Assembly: GCA_026414485.1 (NCBI GenBank)
Contig: JAOAIX010000001.1
Location: 184,093 to 248,092 of the forward strand
Direction: 5' to 3'
Length of the DNA stretch: 64,000 bases
Source: Candidatus Bathyarchaeota archaeon
Lineage (GTDB): Archaea; Thermoproteota; Bathyarchaeia; Bathyarchaeales; Bathycorpusculaceae
Position numbers and translations under genes: made by a program. Below, one piece after another: positions 51,755 through 59,895 of the stretch. Position 1 is the stretch's first letter, and every line of letters begins with the position of its first letter. The notes under the pieces were generated by a model. That model saw nothing but the letters and a program-made list of their open reading frames with translations. It made no database searches and was not told the origin of the DNA.

Positions 51755-52855
51755 TCAAAAGCTACGTTTGCTACAGTGTAGTTTTCTGTGCCAAAGAGTC
51801 ACCCCTAACCCCCCTATTACTATCAGGGTGATAGTAAGGGTGATTGAAGCTGCTGGGCTAGGAGAAGGTTTAGCCTGCGTTCTGCTTGAAAACTTAACTA
51901 ACAAACCGCCGGTTGGGGATTTGCCGTATTCTGATGTTACCGTAAATTTTGCCGTCTGAGATCCGTCGGTATCTTTAATTGTGAACGCTACTTCTTTTCT
52001 GACATCCTCAGAGGAGACAGTAAAAACTCTTAGCTCAGATATTTCGATATCGGATTTCAGAGTAAAATGAGCAGTGGAGGTTGGGTTTGAAGTAGATAAA
52101 TATGGGCTGATGTTTAGGTCGTATAGAAACTGGTAACTCTCGTTAGTGGCCATTACGGGGTGCTTGTAATGAATGGTGAGGACAAAGAACTTCGATGGGT
52201 TGAACGTGATTGCAATCATTGGCCCGTCGCCAAATATTGTGTGGTGACGTGCCACAGGGTTCTGTTCCGTGTAATTTTCCCAAGTGAGGTGGACGCCATC
52301 AAGTGTAACTGCGATATTAGTTGCGCCAGGCGGCATCGGATAAACCATAGTCACCTTGCTTACGGTTTCAGTGTTAATGCAGTAGATAGGGTAGTTGCCG
52401 TCCACTGTTGCCCATATGGTGCCATTTCGTGTGGTGATTGTGTAGTTGATGTATTCCCTTAGCATACAAAATATGGGTTCCACGGCGATAGGTTGAACAG
52501 TAAAATAGCCTGTTTCGGAGTTTCCATTTGAAACTAATTTTGCATGAACTGCAAATTTGTGGGCGCCATCAGCTACCCTTCCGCTTTGAGTATTTCCACT
52601 GCGCCTACCACCCACCCCGTCATTGAGGCGGTAACTTGTCCAGATGTTTAGCTCCTCTATACTGAATGTTAATTGTACACTATTAGTAACGTAGGTTCTG
52701 TTCTGTGGTGTCTCTATCAAGATCGTGGGCGACCAATTAGGCGAAACTTCAGGTGACAACTGAACCCAATCGGCTTTCGTAGTTAAGTTTTGTGTTTCAC
52801 TTGTTATTGAAACTAATAGTACTACAAGAATTATAACTAAGATTGCCTTTTTCAT
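51755..52855 (-). CDS. Secreted, C-terminally anchored hypothetical protein
   Basis: 366 residues. N-terminal signal peptide (AILVIILVVLLVSIT), beta-rich body with many Asn-X-Ser/Thr sites and an early WSPTILIETPQNRTYVTNSV Ig-like start, a Pro/Ser linker (AKPSPSPAAS), and a C-terminal membrane helix (LTITLIVIGGLGVTLW) with basic tail. Faces outside the cell. Similar general design to other surface proteins here but not homologous by eye. Function unknown. Confidence 0.75.
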   Translation of the reverse strand: MKKAILVIILVVLLVSITSETQNLTTKADWVQLSPEVSPNWSPTILIETPQNRTYVTNSVQLTFSIEELNIWTSYRLNDGVGGRRSGNTQSGRVADGAHKFAVHAKLVSNGNSETGYFTVQPIAVEPIFCMLREYINYTITTRNGTIWATVDGNYPIYCINTETVSKVTMVYPMPPGATNIAVTLDGVHLTWENYTEQNPVARHHTIFGDGPMIAITFNPSKFFVLTIHYKHPVMATNESYQFLYDLNISPYLSTSNPTSTAHFTLKSDIEISELRVFTVSSEDVRKEVAFTIKDTDGSQTAKFTVTSEYGKSPTGGLLVKFSSRTQAKPSPSPAASITLTITLIVIGGLGVTLWHRKLHCSKRSF

Positions 52856-52863
52856 TTTTCACC

Positions 52864-53015
52864 TTTTACATATTATGCTCCATGTTCTTTTTAGTTCTCC
52901 CTGCAGAACACGGTGTTTCTATGCAGGAAGAGAGAGCCAGTTCAATAATCTAAAAAAAAGAATTATTCCACAGACTCAGCACAAGAATGCCTGAGTGGAA
53001 TCAGCAGGCAAGGCG
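52864..53015. other. Hairpin-rich intergenic stretch
   Basis: Contains CCTGCAG with an inner AACAC/GTGTT pair closing to TGCAGG (about 52901-52926), and a second imperfect hairpin TTCCAC/GTGGAA with TCAG/CTGA (about 52966-53001). It could be a small RNA or two terminators between minus-strand genes. No promoter is evident. Confidence 0.3.
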
Positions 53016-53055
53016 TTGATGAAGGGCGAAAATATTCACTGCTAACGTGATCAAC

Positions 53056-53943
53056 TTACACTATAAGCAGGGTTCCCACCAACATAAGGACAATGGCAGA
53101 AACTTTCAGAGCCAAAGCTGTTCTGCCAATTTCTTCTTTCAGTATCCTCGGAAAGAGCAAGCTCAGACACAGAACATAAAAGAAAACATAAAATGGTTGC
53201 AGTGCAAAAAAAGACGACGCTAAAGGCGCCTCAATCAAAGACAGTGCAACCAGTGAACACACTGTGCCCGTTACATACAAACCCTCTCCAACAACTGTTG
53301 TCAAAACAACTCTTTTGCCAACAGCCAAAATTGTAGTTTTCCACTTGCGCCTCAAGTTTGAGCTAAAAAGCAACAGTAGCGTGCCACAAAACGTGCCATT
53401 GACATTCCAGAAAAACACCGACCAAAATTCCATAAACCCCAACAGATACTTATCAATTATAGTATACGCTGCAATCAGCAATGCGAACGGCGTCATGAAC
53501 TTCAATACGCCGGAAAATGTTCTTCCTAAAGATTTCCTATACGAAACCAGCGTTGCCGCTAAAATCACAAGTCCAATGCCTATGTACTGCTGCACTTCAA
53601 GTATCTCGTTGAGGAAAACAACTGACAAAAGTGCCACAAAAAGGGGAATTAATTGGAACAATGTCGCCACCCGTGATACCTCTTCAGTTAAAATAGCTTT
53701 GGAGTAGAACCAAAATGCCGTGAATGGCAGCAACCCAGCCAACAACGCAACTCCAGTGTAAGGAAAAGAAACCTCGACATTTATCCACAGCCCCACTATC
53801 ACAGCAAAAGCCGCATCTATGAAGGAGACGGTAGCAATGGTGGAGTAATAACTCTTGAATTTGTTTGTGATTAGGTATTTCATGAAAACATTATTCATAG
53901 CCCAGAATGCAGGAGCCAGTAACGCAAAGATGTACCATTCCAT
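53056..53943 (-). CDS. EamA/DMT-superfamily permease
   Basis: 295 residues with ten hydrophobic helices in two EamA-like halves: ALLAPAFWAMNNVFMKYL at the start of the first half, and FMTPFALLIAAYTIIDKYLLG starting the second. Late half ends at IVLMLVGTLLIV. Family members export metabolites, amino acids or sugars. Substrate unknown. Stands alone. Confidence 0.88.
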   Translation of the reverse strand: MEWYIFALLAPAFWAMNNVFMKYLITNKFKSYYSTIATVSFIDAAFAVIVGLWINVEVSFPYTGVALLAGLLPFTAFWFYSKAILTEEVSRVATLFQLIPLFVALLSVVFLNEILEVQQYIGIGLVILAATLVSYRKSLGRTFSGVLKFMTPFALLIAAYTIIDKYLLGFMEFWSVFFWNVNGTFCGTLLLLFSSNLRRKWKTTILAVGKRVVLTTVVGEGLYVTGTVCSLVALSLIEAPLASSFFALQPFYVFFYVLCLSLLFPRILKEEIGRTALALKVSAIVLMLVGTLLIV

Positions 53944-54105
53944 AACTTATCAGCGTTGCCTCCTCCATAAATAGCTACACGCATCCAAAACACAAAACAA
54001 CAAGCCCTGAAGCAGCATATAGACGTTTTTATTCATTGAACAGTAAGCACGAAAACCAACTTCTCTTTTCCACTTCTATGTTTGTATAATCTAATTCGGT
54101 AAAAT

Positions 54106-54116
54106 CTTATATATAC
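54106..54116 (+). promoter_or_regulatory. TATA box of surface protein 2
   Basis: CTTATATATAC, 50 bases before the ATG at 54166. AATAGGAGAGAGC is the ribosome site. Strong consensus suggests high expression. Confidence 0.65.
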
Positions 54117-54165
54117 CTTCAAGTCACACAGCAATTGTATATTATTTAATAGGAGAGAGCAAAAA

Positions 54166-56760
54166 ATGAACTTTAAAAATAAAAATTTGGCAATAGCTCT
54201 GATTCTGCTGCTAACCGCTGTTCCATTAATCGCTCTACCTCTCTCTGAAGCACATACACCTCCATGGACCATCCCCACCTATGCATACATAGTTGCTTCA
54301 CCAAACCCTATCGGTGTTGGTCAAACAGCTTTCGTGGTTTTCTGGCTCGACAAAGTTCCCCCAACAGCAGGCGGCATTGGAGGCGACCGGTGGACAGGCT
54401 TCACCGTCAAAATCACTGCCCCTGACGGCACAACTGAAACTAAAGGCCCCTTCACATCTGATGCTACCTCCGCCGCGTGGTTCCTCTACACACCCACCAA
54501 ATTAGGCACATACCGCTTTGACTTCAGTTTTCCAGGACAAGTAGCAAGTCTGTATCATCCTGAAACCGGCGTTATAGGCACAGCCAGCGACTACGTCAAT
54601 GACACCTTCACTGCCAGCCGTGCATCTACAACATTAACCGTACAGCAAGAACCCGTGCTTACCCCTCCCACCTATCCACTTCCAACAAGTTACTGGACAC
54701 GACCAATCGAGGGACAAAACACTGAATGGAGCAGCATCGCATCGCACTATCTAGGCGGTAGCTCAATAATTGATTCTTTCCAACCTTATGGTCTTGCACC
54801 TGCTAGTTCTCACATTTTGTGGACCAAGCCTCTGCAGGATGGTGGCATAGTAGGCGGAGACTGGTCTGTTCCAAGCGCGGCGTATTACACAGGGCTTTCT
54901 TACGAAGGCAAATTTAACAATCCAATAATTATCTACGGCAGACTCTACTACAAAGCGCCCTTGGGCAATAGTCAAACTGCTGGACCGTATACCTGCGTAG
55001 ATTTGCGAACAGGAGTAACACTGTGGGAAAACGACACAATCAATCCAACAGCTGGACAACTCTATCTATATGAATCATTTAACCAGCACGGTGTCATCGG
55101 GGACGGCTATTTACTTCAGACGTCAGGCACCACAATAATTATCTATGACGCGCGTACAGGGAAATGGCTATTCAACCTTACTAATGTTCCTTCTGGCACG
55201 GAAATGCGTGGCTCCGATGGTGAAATATTACGTTATGTACTAAATGTTAGTGGGAAGTGGCTGGCTCTATGGAATTCTTCTGCAGGTCAAAATACACCAC
55301 TGGTGCTGACCCCTGGAAACACTACCAACGCTTTCCAATATCGTCCTGTCGGCAAAAACGCTGACATGAGCCAAGCTTACACTTGGAACGTAACCATACC
55401 AACACTGCCCACAGGCTCTTCCATCAGGCGTGTAATACCTGGCGATTTGTTACTCGGTAGCACTTCAAGCACTGTAGGCGGAGCCTTCGGTTTTGGCTCG
55501 CAAGATTACACCGTTTGGGCAATCAGTCTAAAACCAAGTACTCTTGGCCAACTGCTCTGGATGAAAAACTATACTGCGCCACCAGGAAACCTCACGCGGT
55601 CGTTTGGTCCTGTAGACCCAGTTAACCGCGTGTTTACCATGACTGACAAAGAAACTATGCAGTGGCTAGGCTTTGACCTCGACAACGGCAACCTGCTTTG
55701 GGGCCCAGTTGGCAACTTCCGAGCCTTCCAATACTACGGCAGAGTTTCCAACCCGCCCGCGCCAGGCTTTGTAGGCTACGGTAACCTATACGTAGGCGGT
55801 TACGGAGGCGAACTTGTCGCATTCGACATACGTACCGGCGCTTTGAAGTGGAAGTATAACAACACTTTCAGTGGGGACCAAACCCCTTGGGGGCTGTATC
55901 CGCTTTTCGTGTCGACAATTGCTGACGGAAAAATCTACTGCTACACCAGTGAACACTCGCCTAACGTGCCTCTCTATAAAGGCTCTAAAGTACGTTGCAT
56001 TGATGCCCGTACGGGAGACGAATTATGGACCCTCACAAGCTGGTACGCTATAGGCTCCTTTGGACAGGCAGGTGCCCCAATAGCAGACGGGTATCTGGTT
56101 TACCTCAACGTCTACGACATGCAAATCTACTGTATCGGTAAAGGTCCCAGCGCCACCACAGTTGAAGCCCCATTGACCGCCGTCACGCTAGGGCAGAGCG
56201 TCATGATTTCAGGAACAGTTTCAGATCAAAGTGCAGGTGCAAAGCGTTTAGTGAACGAAGGCAAATTCACCCTAGTGCCTGCTATGTCTGACAAAGACAT
56301 GAGCGCTTGGATGGAATACCTGTACATGCAGAAACCTAAACCCAGCAACCCCACCGGCGTCACTGTGAAACTCACCACCATAGACCCTAACGGCAACTTA
56401 ATAGATATAGGAACAACTACAACGGACACCAACGGCAAATACGGCGTCATGTGGAAACCCCAAATTCCAGGTAAATTCCAGATAATAGCAAAGTTCGAGG
56501 GCACCAATTCATATTGGGGCTCTGAAGACACCGCATACGTTGCTGTTGACGCTGCCCCCTCACCTCAACCAACAACTGCACCCACAACTATTCCAGCCAC
56601 TCCGCCGCCAACAGTTACTCCAACTACTACACCTTCACCTTCTGTCGTTCCCGAACCTGAAGCTCAACCAACCTTTGACGTCTACATAATCGTCGCAGTT
56701 GTAGCCATAATACTTGTAATTGTCGTCGCAGCAGCCATTTTCATCAAAAAACGAAAGTAA
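54166..56760 (+). CDS. Secreted PQQ-like beta-propeller surface protein 2
   Basis: 864 residues: signal peptide (LAIALILLLTAVPLIALPL), an N-terminal Ig-like domain starting TPPWTIPTYAYIVASPNP, the PLPTSYWTRPIEGQNTEW motif, a propeller with blade motifs (CVDLRTGVTLWEND, AFDIRTGALKWKYNNT, CIDARTGDELWTL), a second Ig-like domain (DMSAWMEYLYMQK, IDPNGNLIDIGT), a Pro/Thr-rich stalk, and a C-terminal helix ending KKRK. Paralogue of the 4388 and 62905 genes, closest to the latter. Structural or binding role at the cell surface is inferred. Many Asn-X-Ser/Thr sites make N-glycosylation plausible. Confidence 0.82.
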   Translation: MNFKNKNLAIALILLLTAVPLIALPLSEAHTPPWTIPTYAYIVASPNPIGVGQTAFVVFWLDKVPPTAGGIGGDRWTGFTVKITAPDGTTETKGPFTSDATSAAWFLYTPTKLGTYRFDFSFPGQVASLYHPETGVIGTASDYVNDTFTASRASTTLTVQQEPVLTPPTYPLPTSYWTRPIEGQNTEWSSIASHYLGGSSIIDSFQPYGLAPASSHILWTKPLQDGGIVGGDWSVPSAAYYTGLSYEGKFNNPIIIYGRLYYKAPLGNSQTAGPYTCVDLRTGVTLWENDTINPTAGQLYLYESFNQHGVIGDGYLLQTSGTTIIIYDARTGKWLFNLTNVPSGTEMRGSDGEILRYVLNVSGKWLALWNSSAGQNTPLVLTPGNTTNAFQYRPVGKNADMSQAYTWNVTIPTLPTGSSIRRVIPGDLLLGSTSSTVGGAFGFGSQDYTVWAISLKPSTLGQLLWMKNYTAPPGNLTRSFGPVDPVNRVFTMTDKETMQWLGFDLDNGNLLWGPVGNFRAFQYYGRVSNPPAPGFVGYGNLYVGGYGGELVAFDIRTGALKWKYNNTFSGDQTPWGLYPLFVSTIADGKIYCYTSEHSPNVPLYKGSKVRCIDARTGDELWTLTSWYAIGSFGQAGAPIADGYLVYLNVYDMQIYCIGKGPSATTVEAPLTAVTLGQSVMISGTVSDQSAGAKRLVNEGKFTLVPAMSDKDMSAWMEYLYMQKPKPSNPTGVTVKLTTIDPNGNLIDIGTTTTDTNGKYGVMWKPQIPGKFQIIAKFEGTNSYWGSEDTAYVAVDAAPSPQPTTAPTTIPATPPPTVTPTTTPSPSVVPEPEAQPTFDVYIIVAVVAIILVIVVAAAIFIKKRK

Positions 56761-56768
56761 AAACCCCA

Positions 56769-56785
56769 TTTTCTTTTTTTGTTTT
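56769..56785 (+). terminator. T-rich terminator after surface protein 2
   Basis: AAACCCC after the stop, then T-runs up to seven bases, mirroring the end of surface protein 1. Confidence 0.5.
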
Positions 56786-56935
56786 AAATCCATTTACAAG
56801 CACAAAACCGCTATCCCTACTGTATGAGGCAGCCAATTTTTAGCATAATGGCAAGCAACCAGCCTACACACGTTTCACCTATAATTTTACGCTTTTGGGC
56901 GCTTTTTCTTGGGGAAAACCTGTTTTTTAAGAATT

Positions 56936-57823
56936 TTACCTAAAAACCCGTTTTGCTCTCAACAAAATCGCGCAAACAAGTACGATAGCGAACAGAAATG
57001 CAAGAATATTGCCTGAAAGCGGGAACTCGGGAATTGCCGTCTCCGAATAGAATGTATATAAAACATCTGCTGCAGCATTGGTCGCCAAACTCAACGACTC
57101 TCCCACTCTGCTTCTGAAGTCACTGTCATTCCAGTTATAGTGTTGATCCATCCATGTACAATTCAAGCCACGTTGTCCCGCATCAAACGTAGTATCTCGA
57201 GCCAAACTAACAGTTGCTTCATACGCTGTTATCAACGTCAAGGTGTTATCATGAACCAGAAAATTCGCAAACTCACCGCCGTAACTCTTTGTTTTCTCCA
57301 AAACGTAGCTTTCATAGTCACTATGATGTTCCTCTGAACCCCAAGGTGTAGCTGCGCCCATCACATGTCCAAAAACCGCAACATCCGTCACGTAATGCAC
57401 CACCATTCCTAGGTGTATCGCGGTTGCGCTTAAGTTTCCTTCGTTGAACGCTTTTTGTGCGGCTGTATATTCTTCTTTTGCACGCACAGCAGCTGAATCA
57501 TCAACCAGAATTCCATCGTAAGCGAAGTAAATGTGATGCTTAGCTGTATCTCCCACTCCGTTTGGCGTATTTTTGTTATCTGGCAATTCTGTGCCATACA
57601 AATACCACTCAAGATTTTCCACCAAAAAACGCTTCTCTTCAGCAGGTAACCAATCCAAAGCGTGTTCAGCAATCCAGTCATGTGTGCCATAACCCGGCTG
57701 GGCTACGTCGCAAGTGTAGCCGCCGTTGCTCCAGGCGAGAGCATTCAAGCATCCTGCGCTTGTCATTAAGAAAGCGCATAAAATGACAGCCAAAATAAAC
57801 ACCGCTGAACACTTGTGCAACAT
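56936..57823 (-). CDS. Secreted zinc-dependent phospholipase C-like protein with PEF-type C-terminus
   Basis: About 295 residues; start ATG 57823 or an upstream GTG/TTG, with GGAGG just before. Signal peptide, then mature start ALAWSNGGY, where Trp would be the N-terminal zinc ligand of the PLC/S1-P1 fold. Further candidate ligands: THDWIAEHALD, YGTELPD, KHHIYF, IHLGMVVHYVTDVAVFGHVM and SEEHHSDYE. The C-terminus is IPEFPLSG followed by a hydrophobic helix and basic tail, resembling the PEF-CTERM sorting signal for an archaeosortase. Likely an exported hydrolase of phospholipids or nucleic acid. Substrate unproven. Confidence 0.78.
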   Translation of the reverse strand: MLHKCSAVFILAVILCAFLMTSAGCLNALAWSNGGYTCDVAQPGYGTHDWIAEHALDWLPAEEKRFLVENLEWYLYGTELPDNKNTPNGVGDTAKHHIYFAYDGILVDDSAAVRAKEEYTAAQKAFNEGNLSATAIHLGMVVHYVTDVAVFGHVMGAATPWGSEEHHSDYESYVLEKTKSYGGEFANFLVHDNTLTLITAYEATVSLARDTTFDAGQRGLNCTWMDQHYNWNDSDFRSRVGESLSLATNAAADVLYTFYSETAIPEFPLSGNILAFLFAIVLVCAILLRAKRVFR

Positions 57824-58037
57824 CACAACCAAGCCTCCATTTAGATTTAGTTAAAATAAGTTTTATAAGTTCCGCAACCCTCTGCGCTCGCATTGGTGTA
57901 CACTTTTGTTATCGGATTTTTGGTTAGACCTTTGAATTTTAAGTGAAGCAATAGCTAGCAACAGGAATGGTTATTCTACTAATTATAAAAATGATTTTCC
58001 GATTCAGTATCTTTAAATCCTAAGGGCGACTAGTGGG

Positions 58038-58385
58038 TTGTTGACTAACATGATGACTGAGCTCAAAAGCTTTGACCAAATACTACTAGATTCTATAGAC
58101 GAAGCTTTCCTTTCCTTGGGTGAATCTGTCAGAAAATCCATTTATTATAACATCGAAGTAAAATTTAAAGTGTCTCGAACTGAGATTCCACAAAACCTAC
58201 AAAGTTTTCAGGAGAGTCTGGAAAAGATCTTCGGTGTTGCTGCTCGATTCTTAGAAATCTTGATAATGAAAAACCTCTACAAAAAAATTGGTTGCCCCTT
58301 CAATGTAAATAAAACTGAACTGCTTGAATTCACCAAATATGTGGAGGCTGCAAAACAGAATTTTAATAAATCCAAAAATGCATAA
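58038..58385 (+). CDS. Small helical protein resembling NitrOD5
   Basis: 115 residues, mostly helical: FDQILLDSIDEAFLSLGESV, SIYYNIEVKFKVSRTEIPQNL, FGVAARFLEILIMKNLYKKIG. The pattern recalls NitrOD5, a small domain I know from archaeal (notably thaumarchaeal) genomes, sometimes tied to signal transduction. The response regulator 170 bases downstream fits. Identification is by memory of the pattern. Confidence 0.6.
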   Translation: MLTNMMTELKSFDQILLDSIDEAFLSLGESVRKSIYYNIEVKFKVSRTEIPQNLQSFQESLEKIFGVAARFLEILIMKNLYKKIGCPFNVNKTELLEFTKYVEAAKQNFNKSKNA

Positions 58386-58500
58386 GCCGTAATCAGAACT
58401 AAACTGCGTGTCACTTTGAGGGTCTCATCTACTGTATAATCTTCTGTTGGATCTTTATCTAGATCTAATTTCTCAAATATATATACACAAAGAAACCACA

Positions 58501-58512
58501 GTTTTTATAACC
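58501..58512 (+). promoter_or_regulatory. TATA box of the response regulator gene
   Basis: GTTTTTATAACC, 40 bases before the TTG start. GAGGAAAGGG is the ribosome site. Confidence 0.5.
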
Positions 58513-58551
58513 TTGCATGTGAAAGTAGACATATAACAGAGGAAAGGGCTT

Positions 58552-59022
58552 TTGGGTAACCCTGCTAAAATCCTCATAATCGACGATGACGAAAACATAC
58601 GAAAGGTGTTGAAAACAATCTTAGAAGACGAAGGCTACCTCGTAGATACAGCCGAAACCGCCCAAGAAGGTATAGAGAAAAGTCACAGTTCCTTCTTTAA
58701 CTTGGCATTAATTGATGTACGCCTGCCTGACATGGAAGGCATCGAGGTTCTGACAAAATTGCGAGAAACCACTCCTAAAATGCGAAAAATAATAGTTACC
58801 GGTTACCCGACATTACAAAATGCTATAGCGGCTGTTAACAAAAACGCCGACGCATATATTCTGAAACCTTTCAATGTAGAATCCGTCCTTCAAGTCATAA
58901 AAGAGCAGTTGGAAAAGCAGAACGAGGAGAAAACTTTCAGCGAATCCAAGGTTGCTGAGTTTATTGAAAGTCGGGTAAAAGAACTGGACAGCAAAAGTGG
59001 TGCAACCAAAAATAATTGCTGA
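58552..59022 (+). CDS. Stand-alone response regulator receiver protein
   Basis: 156 residues. CheY-like fold with the acidic pair in LIIDDDENIRKVL, phospho-acceptor Asp in LALIDVRLPDMEG, Thr in KIIVTGYPT, and Lys in AYILKPFNVESVL. After ~125 a charged tail without a known output domain. TTG start with a good ribosome site. No histidine kinase is in the window, so its partner is elsewhere. Confidence 0.92.
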   Translation: MGNPAKILIIDDDENIRKVLKTILEDEGYLVDTAETAQEGIEKSHSSFFNLALIDVRLPDMEGIEVLTKLRETTPKMRKIIVTGYPTLQNAIAAVNKNADAYILKPFNVESVLQVIKEQLEKQNEEKTFSESKVAEFIESRVKELDSKSGATKNNC

Positions 59023-59349
59023 CTTTTATTTTCTGTATTTTTAGGTAAATACTTCATTGTTTGTGGAGATGTCCAAAAGTAAATTCTTAAAAAGAACTTT
59101 CGCTTCCCACGAATTAGCGGGGTTTGTATTTATGTTTTTACCGCGGTTTCGTTGCCAAACGAGTTTCCTTTATGTTTTTTTCCTGAAACTATTAGTAAAA
59201 CAGAATTTTTTGGAGTATATAAAACAATTTCCGCCTTAACGACCAAAAATCACGATTCTTGGATTGAAGAAGTTTATGAATATCCAACGTGGTTTTGTGC
59301 ATTTCACTCTTAACCGTAGCCCAAGATTTACCTATTGATTGCAATCGAA
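59023..59349. other. 327-base gap without recognised gene
   Basis: AT-rich. A frame of 60 codons from 59057 is hydrophobic/aromatic by composition and has no ribosome site, so I do not call it. The NrdR promoter begins at its right end. Confidence 0.45.
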
Positions 59350-59360
59350 ATTAAATATTA
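59350..59360 (+). promoter_or_regulatory. TATA box of the nrdR-nrdD-nrdG operon
   Basis: ATTAAATATTA, directly adjoining the palindrome at 59359. A protein bound there would block TBP or the transcription start. Confidence 0.5.
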
Positions 59361-59376
59361 CACTATAGTTAGTGTA
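59359..59376. promoter_or_regulatory. NrdR-box-like palindrome 1
   Basis: TACACTATAGTTAGTGTA: perfect 7-bp half sites around a 4-base centre, matching what I know of the bacterial NrdR box (ACACwATATATwGTGT type). It lies 52 bases upstream of nrdR itself. Confidence 0.65.
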
Positions 59377-59392
59377 CAATTGATGTAGGCAA

Positions 59393-59408
59393 ACACTACA
59401 GTAGCAGC
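59393..59408. promoter_or_regulatory. NrdR-box-like site 2 (half-conserved)
   Basis: ACACTACAGTAGCAGC. Its left half matches box 1 and the right half is weak. The two sites begin 33 bases apart, about three helical turns, the spacing typical of paired NrdR boxes. Confidence 0.45.
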
Positions 59409-59427
59409 ACGGGCGAAGTCATCATAC

Positions 59428-59895
59428 ATGAAATGTCCCTATTGTGAATCCGAAGAATTCAAGACACTAGAGACACGTGACTCGCTAGAAAATACAACCC
59501 GCAGGCGCAAAGAGTGCATAAAATGTGGTAAGCGCTTTACAACCTACGAATACATAGAAACCGTCGAGATGATGGTTCGCAAAAAAGATGGAAAGCTGGA
59601 GCGGTTCAATGTTAACAAAATCATCGGTGGATTACAGAAAGCTTGCGAGAAACGGCCTGTAACTCTGGATCAAATCCATCAACTTGCCGATCACGTCAGG
59701 CAAGATTTGATGTTGCTTGGGAAAGAGGAAGTCACTTCGCAGGAAATTGGCGATCTCGTCATGAAGCATCTGAAAATCCTTGACCGCGTAGCGTATATTC
59801 GCTTTGCTTCAGTTTACAAGAAATTTGAAGAACCTGAAGATTTTCGCCGTGTGCTCCTTGAGGTGAAAAATAATGAAGTATGTCCGAAAACGTGA
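59428..59895 (+). CDS. nrdR: Transcriptional repressor NrdR
   Basis: 155 residues: zinc ribbon with CPYC at 3-6 and CIKCGKRF at about 31-34, then an ATP-cone (VRKKDGKLERFNVNKIIGGL, DRVAYIRFASVYKKFEEPEDF). Domain order and length match bacterial NrdR, which senses nucleotides and represses ribonucleotide reductase genes. It overlaps nrdD by 23 bases, and NrdR-box-like palindromes lie upstream, so autoregulation of the operon is likely. NrdR is mainly bacterial, so this may be an old acquisition. Confidence 0.93.
   Translation: MKCPYCESEEFKTLETRDSLENTTRRRKECIKCGKRFTTYEYIETVEMMVRKKDGKLERFNVNKIIGGLQKACEKRPVTLDQIHQLADHVRQDLMLLGKEEVTSQEIGDLVMKHLKILDRVAYIRFASVYKKFEEPEDFRRVLLEVKNNEVCPKT

Noticed and set aside
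59057..59239. 60-codon reading frame before nrdR
   Set aside because: No ribosome site, Phe/Leu/Lys-rich composition typical of AT-rich intergenic DNA, and no recognisable domain.
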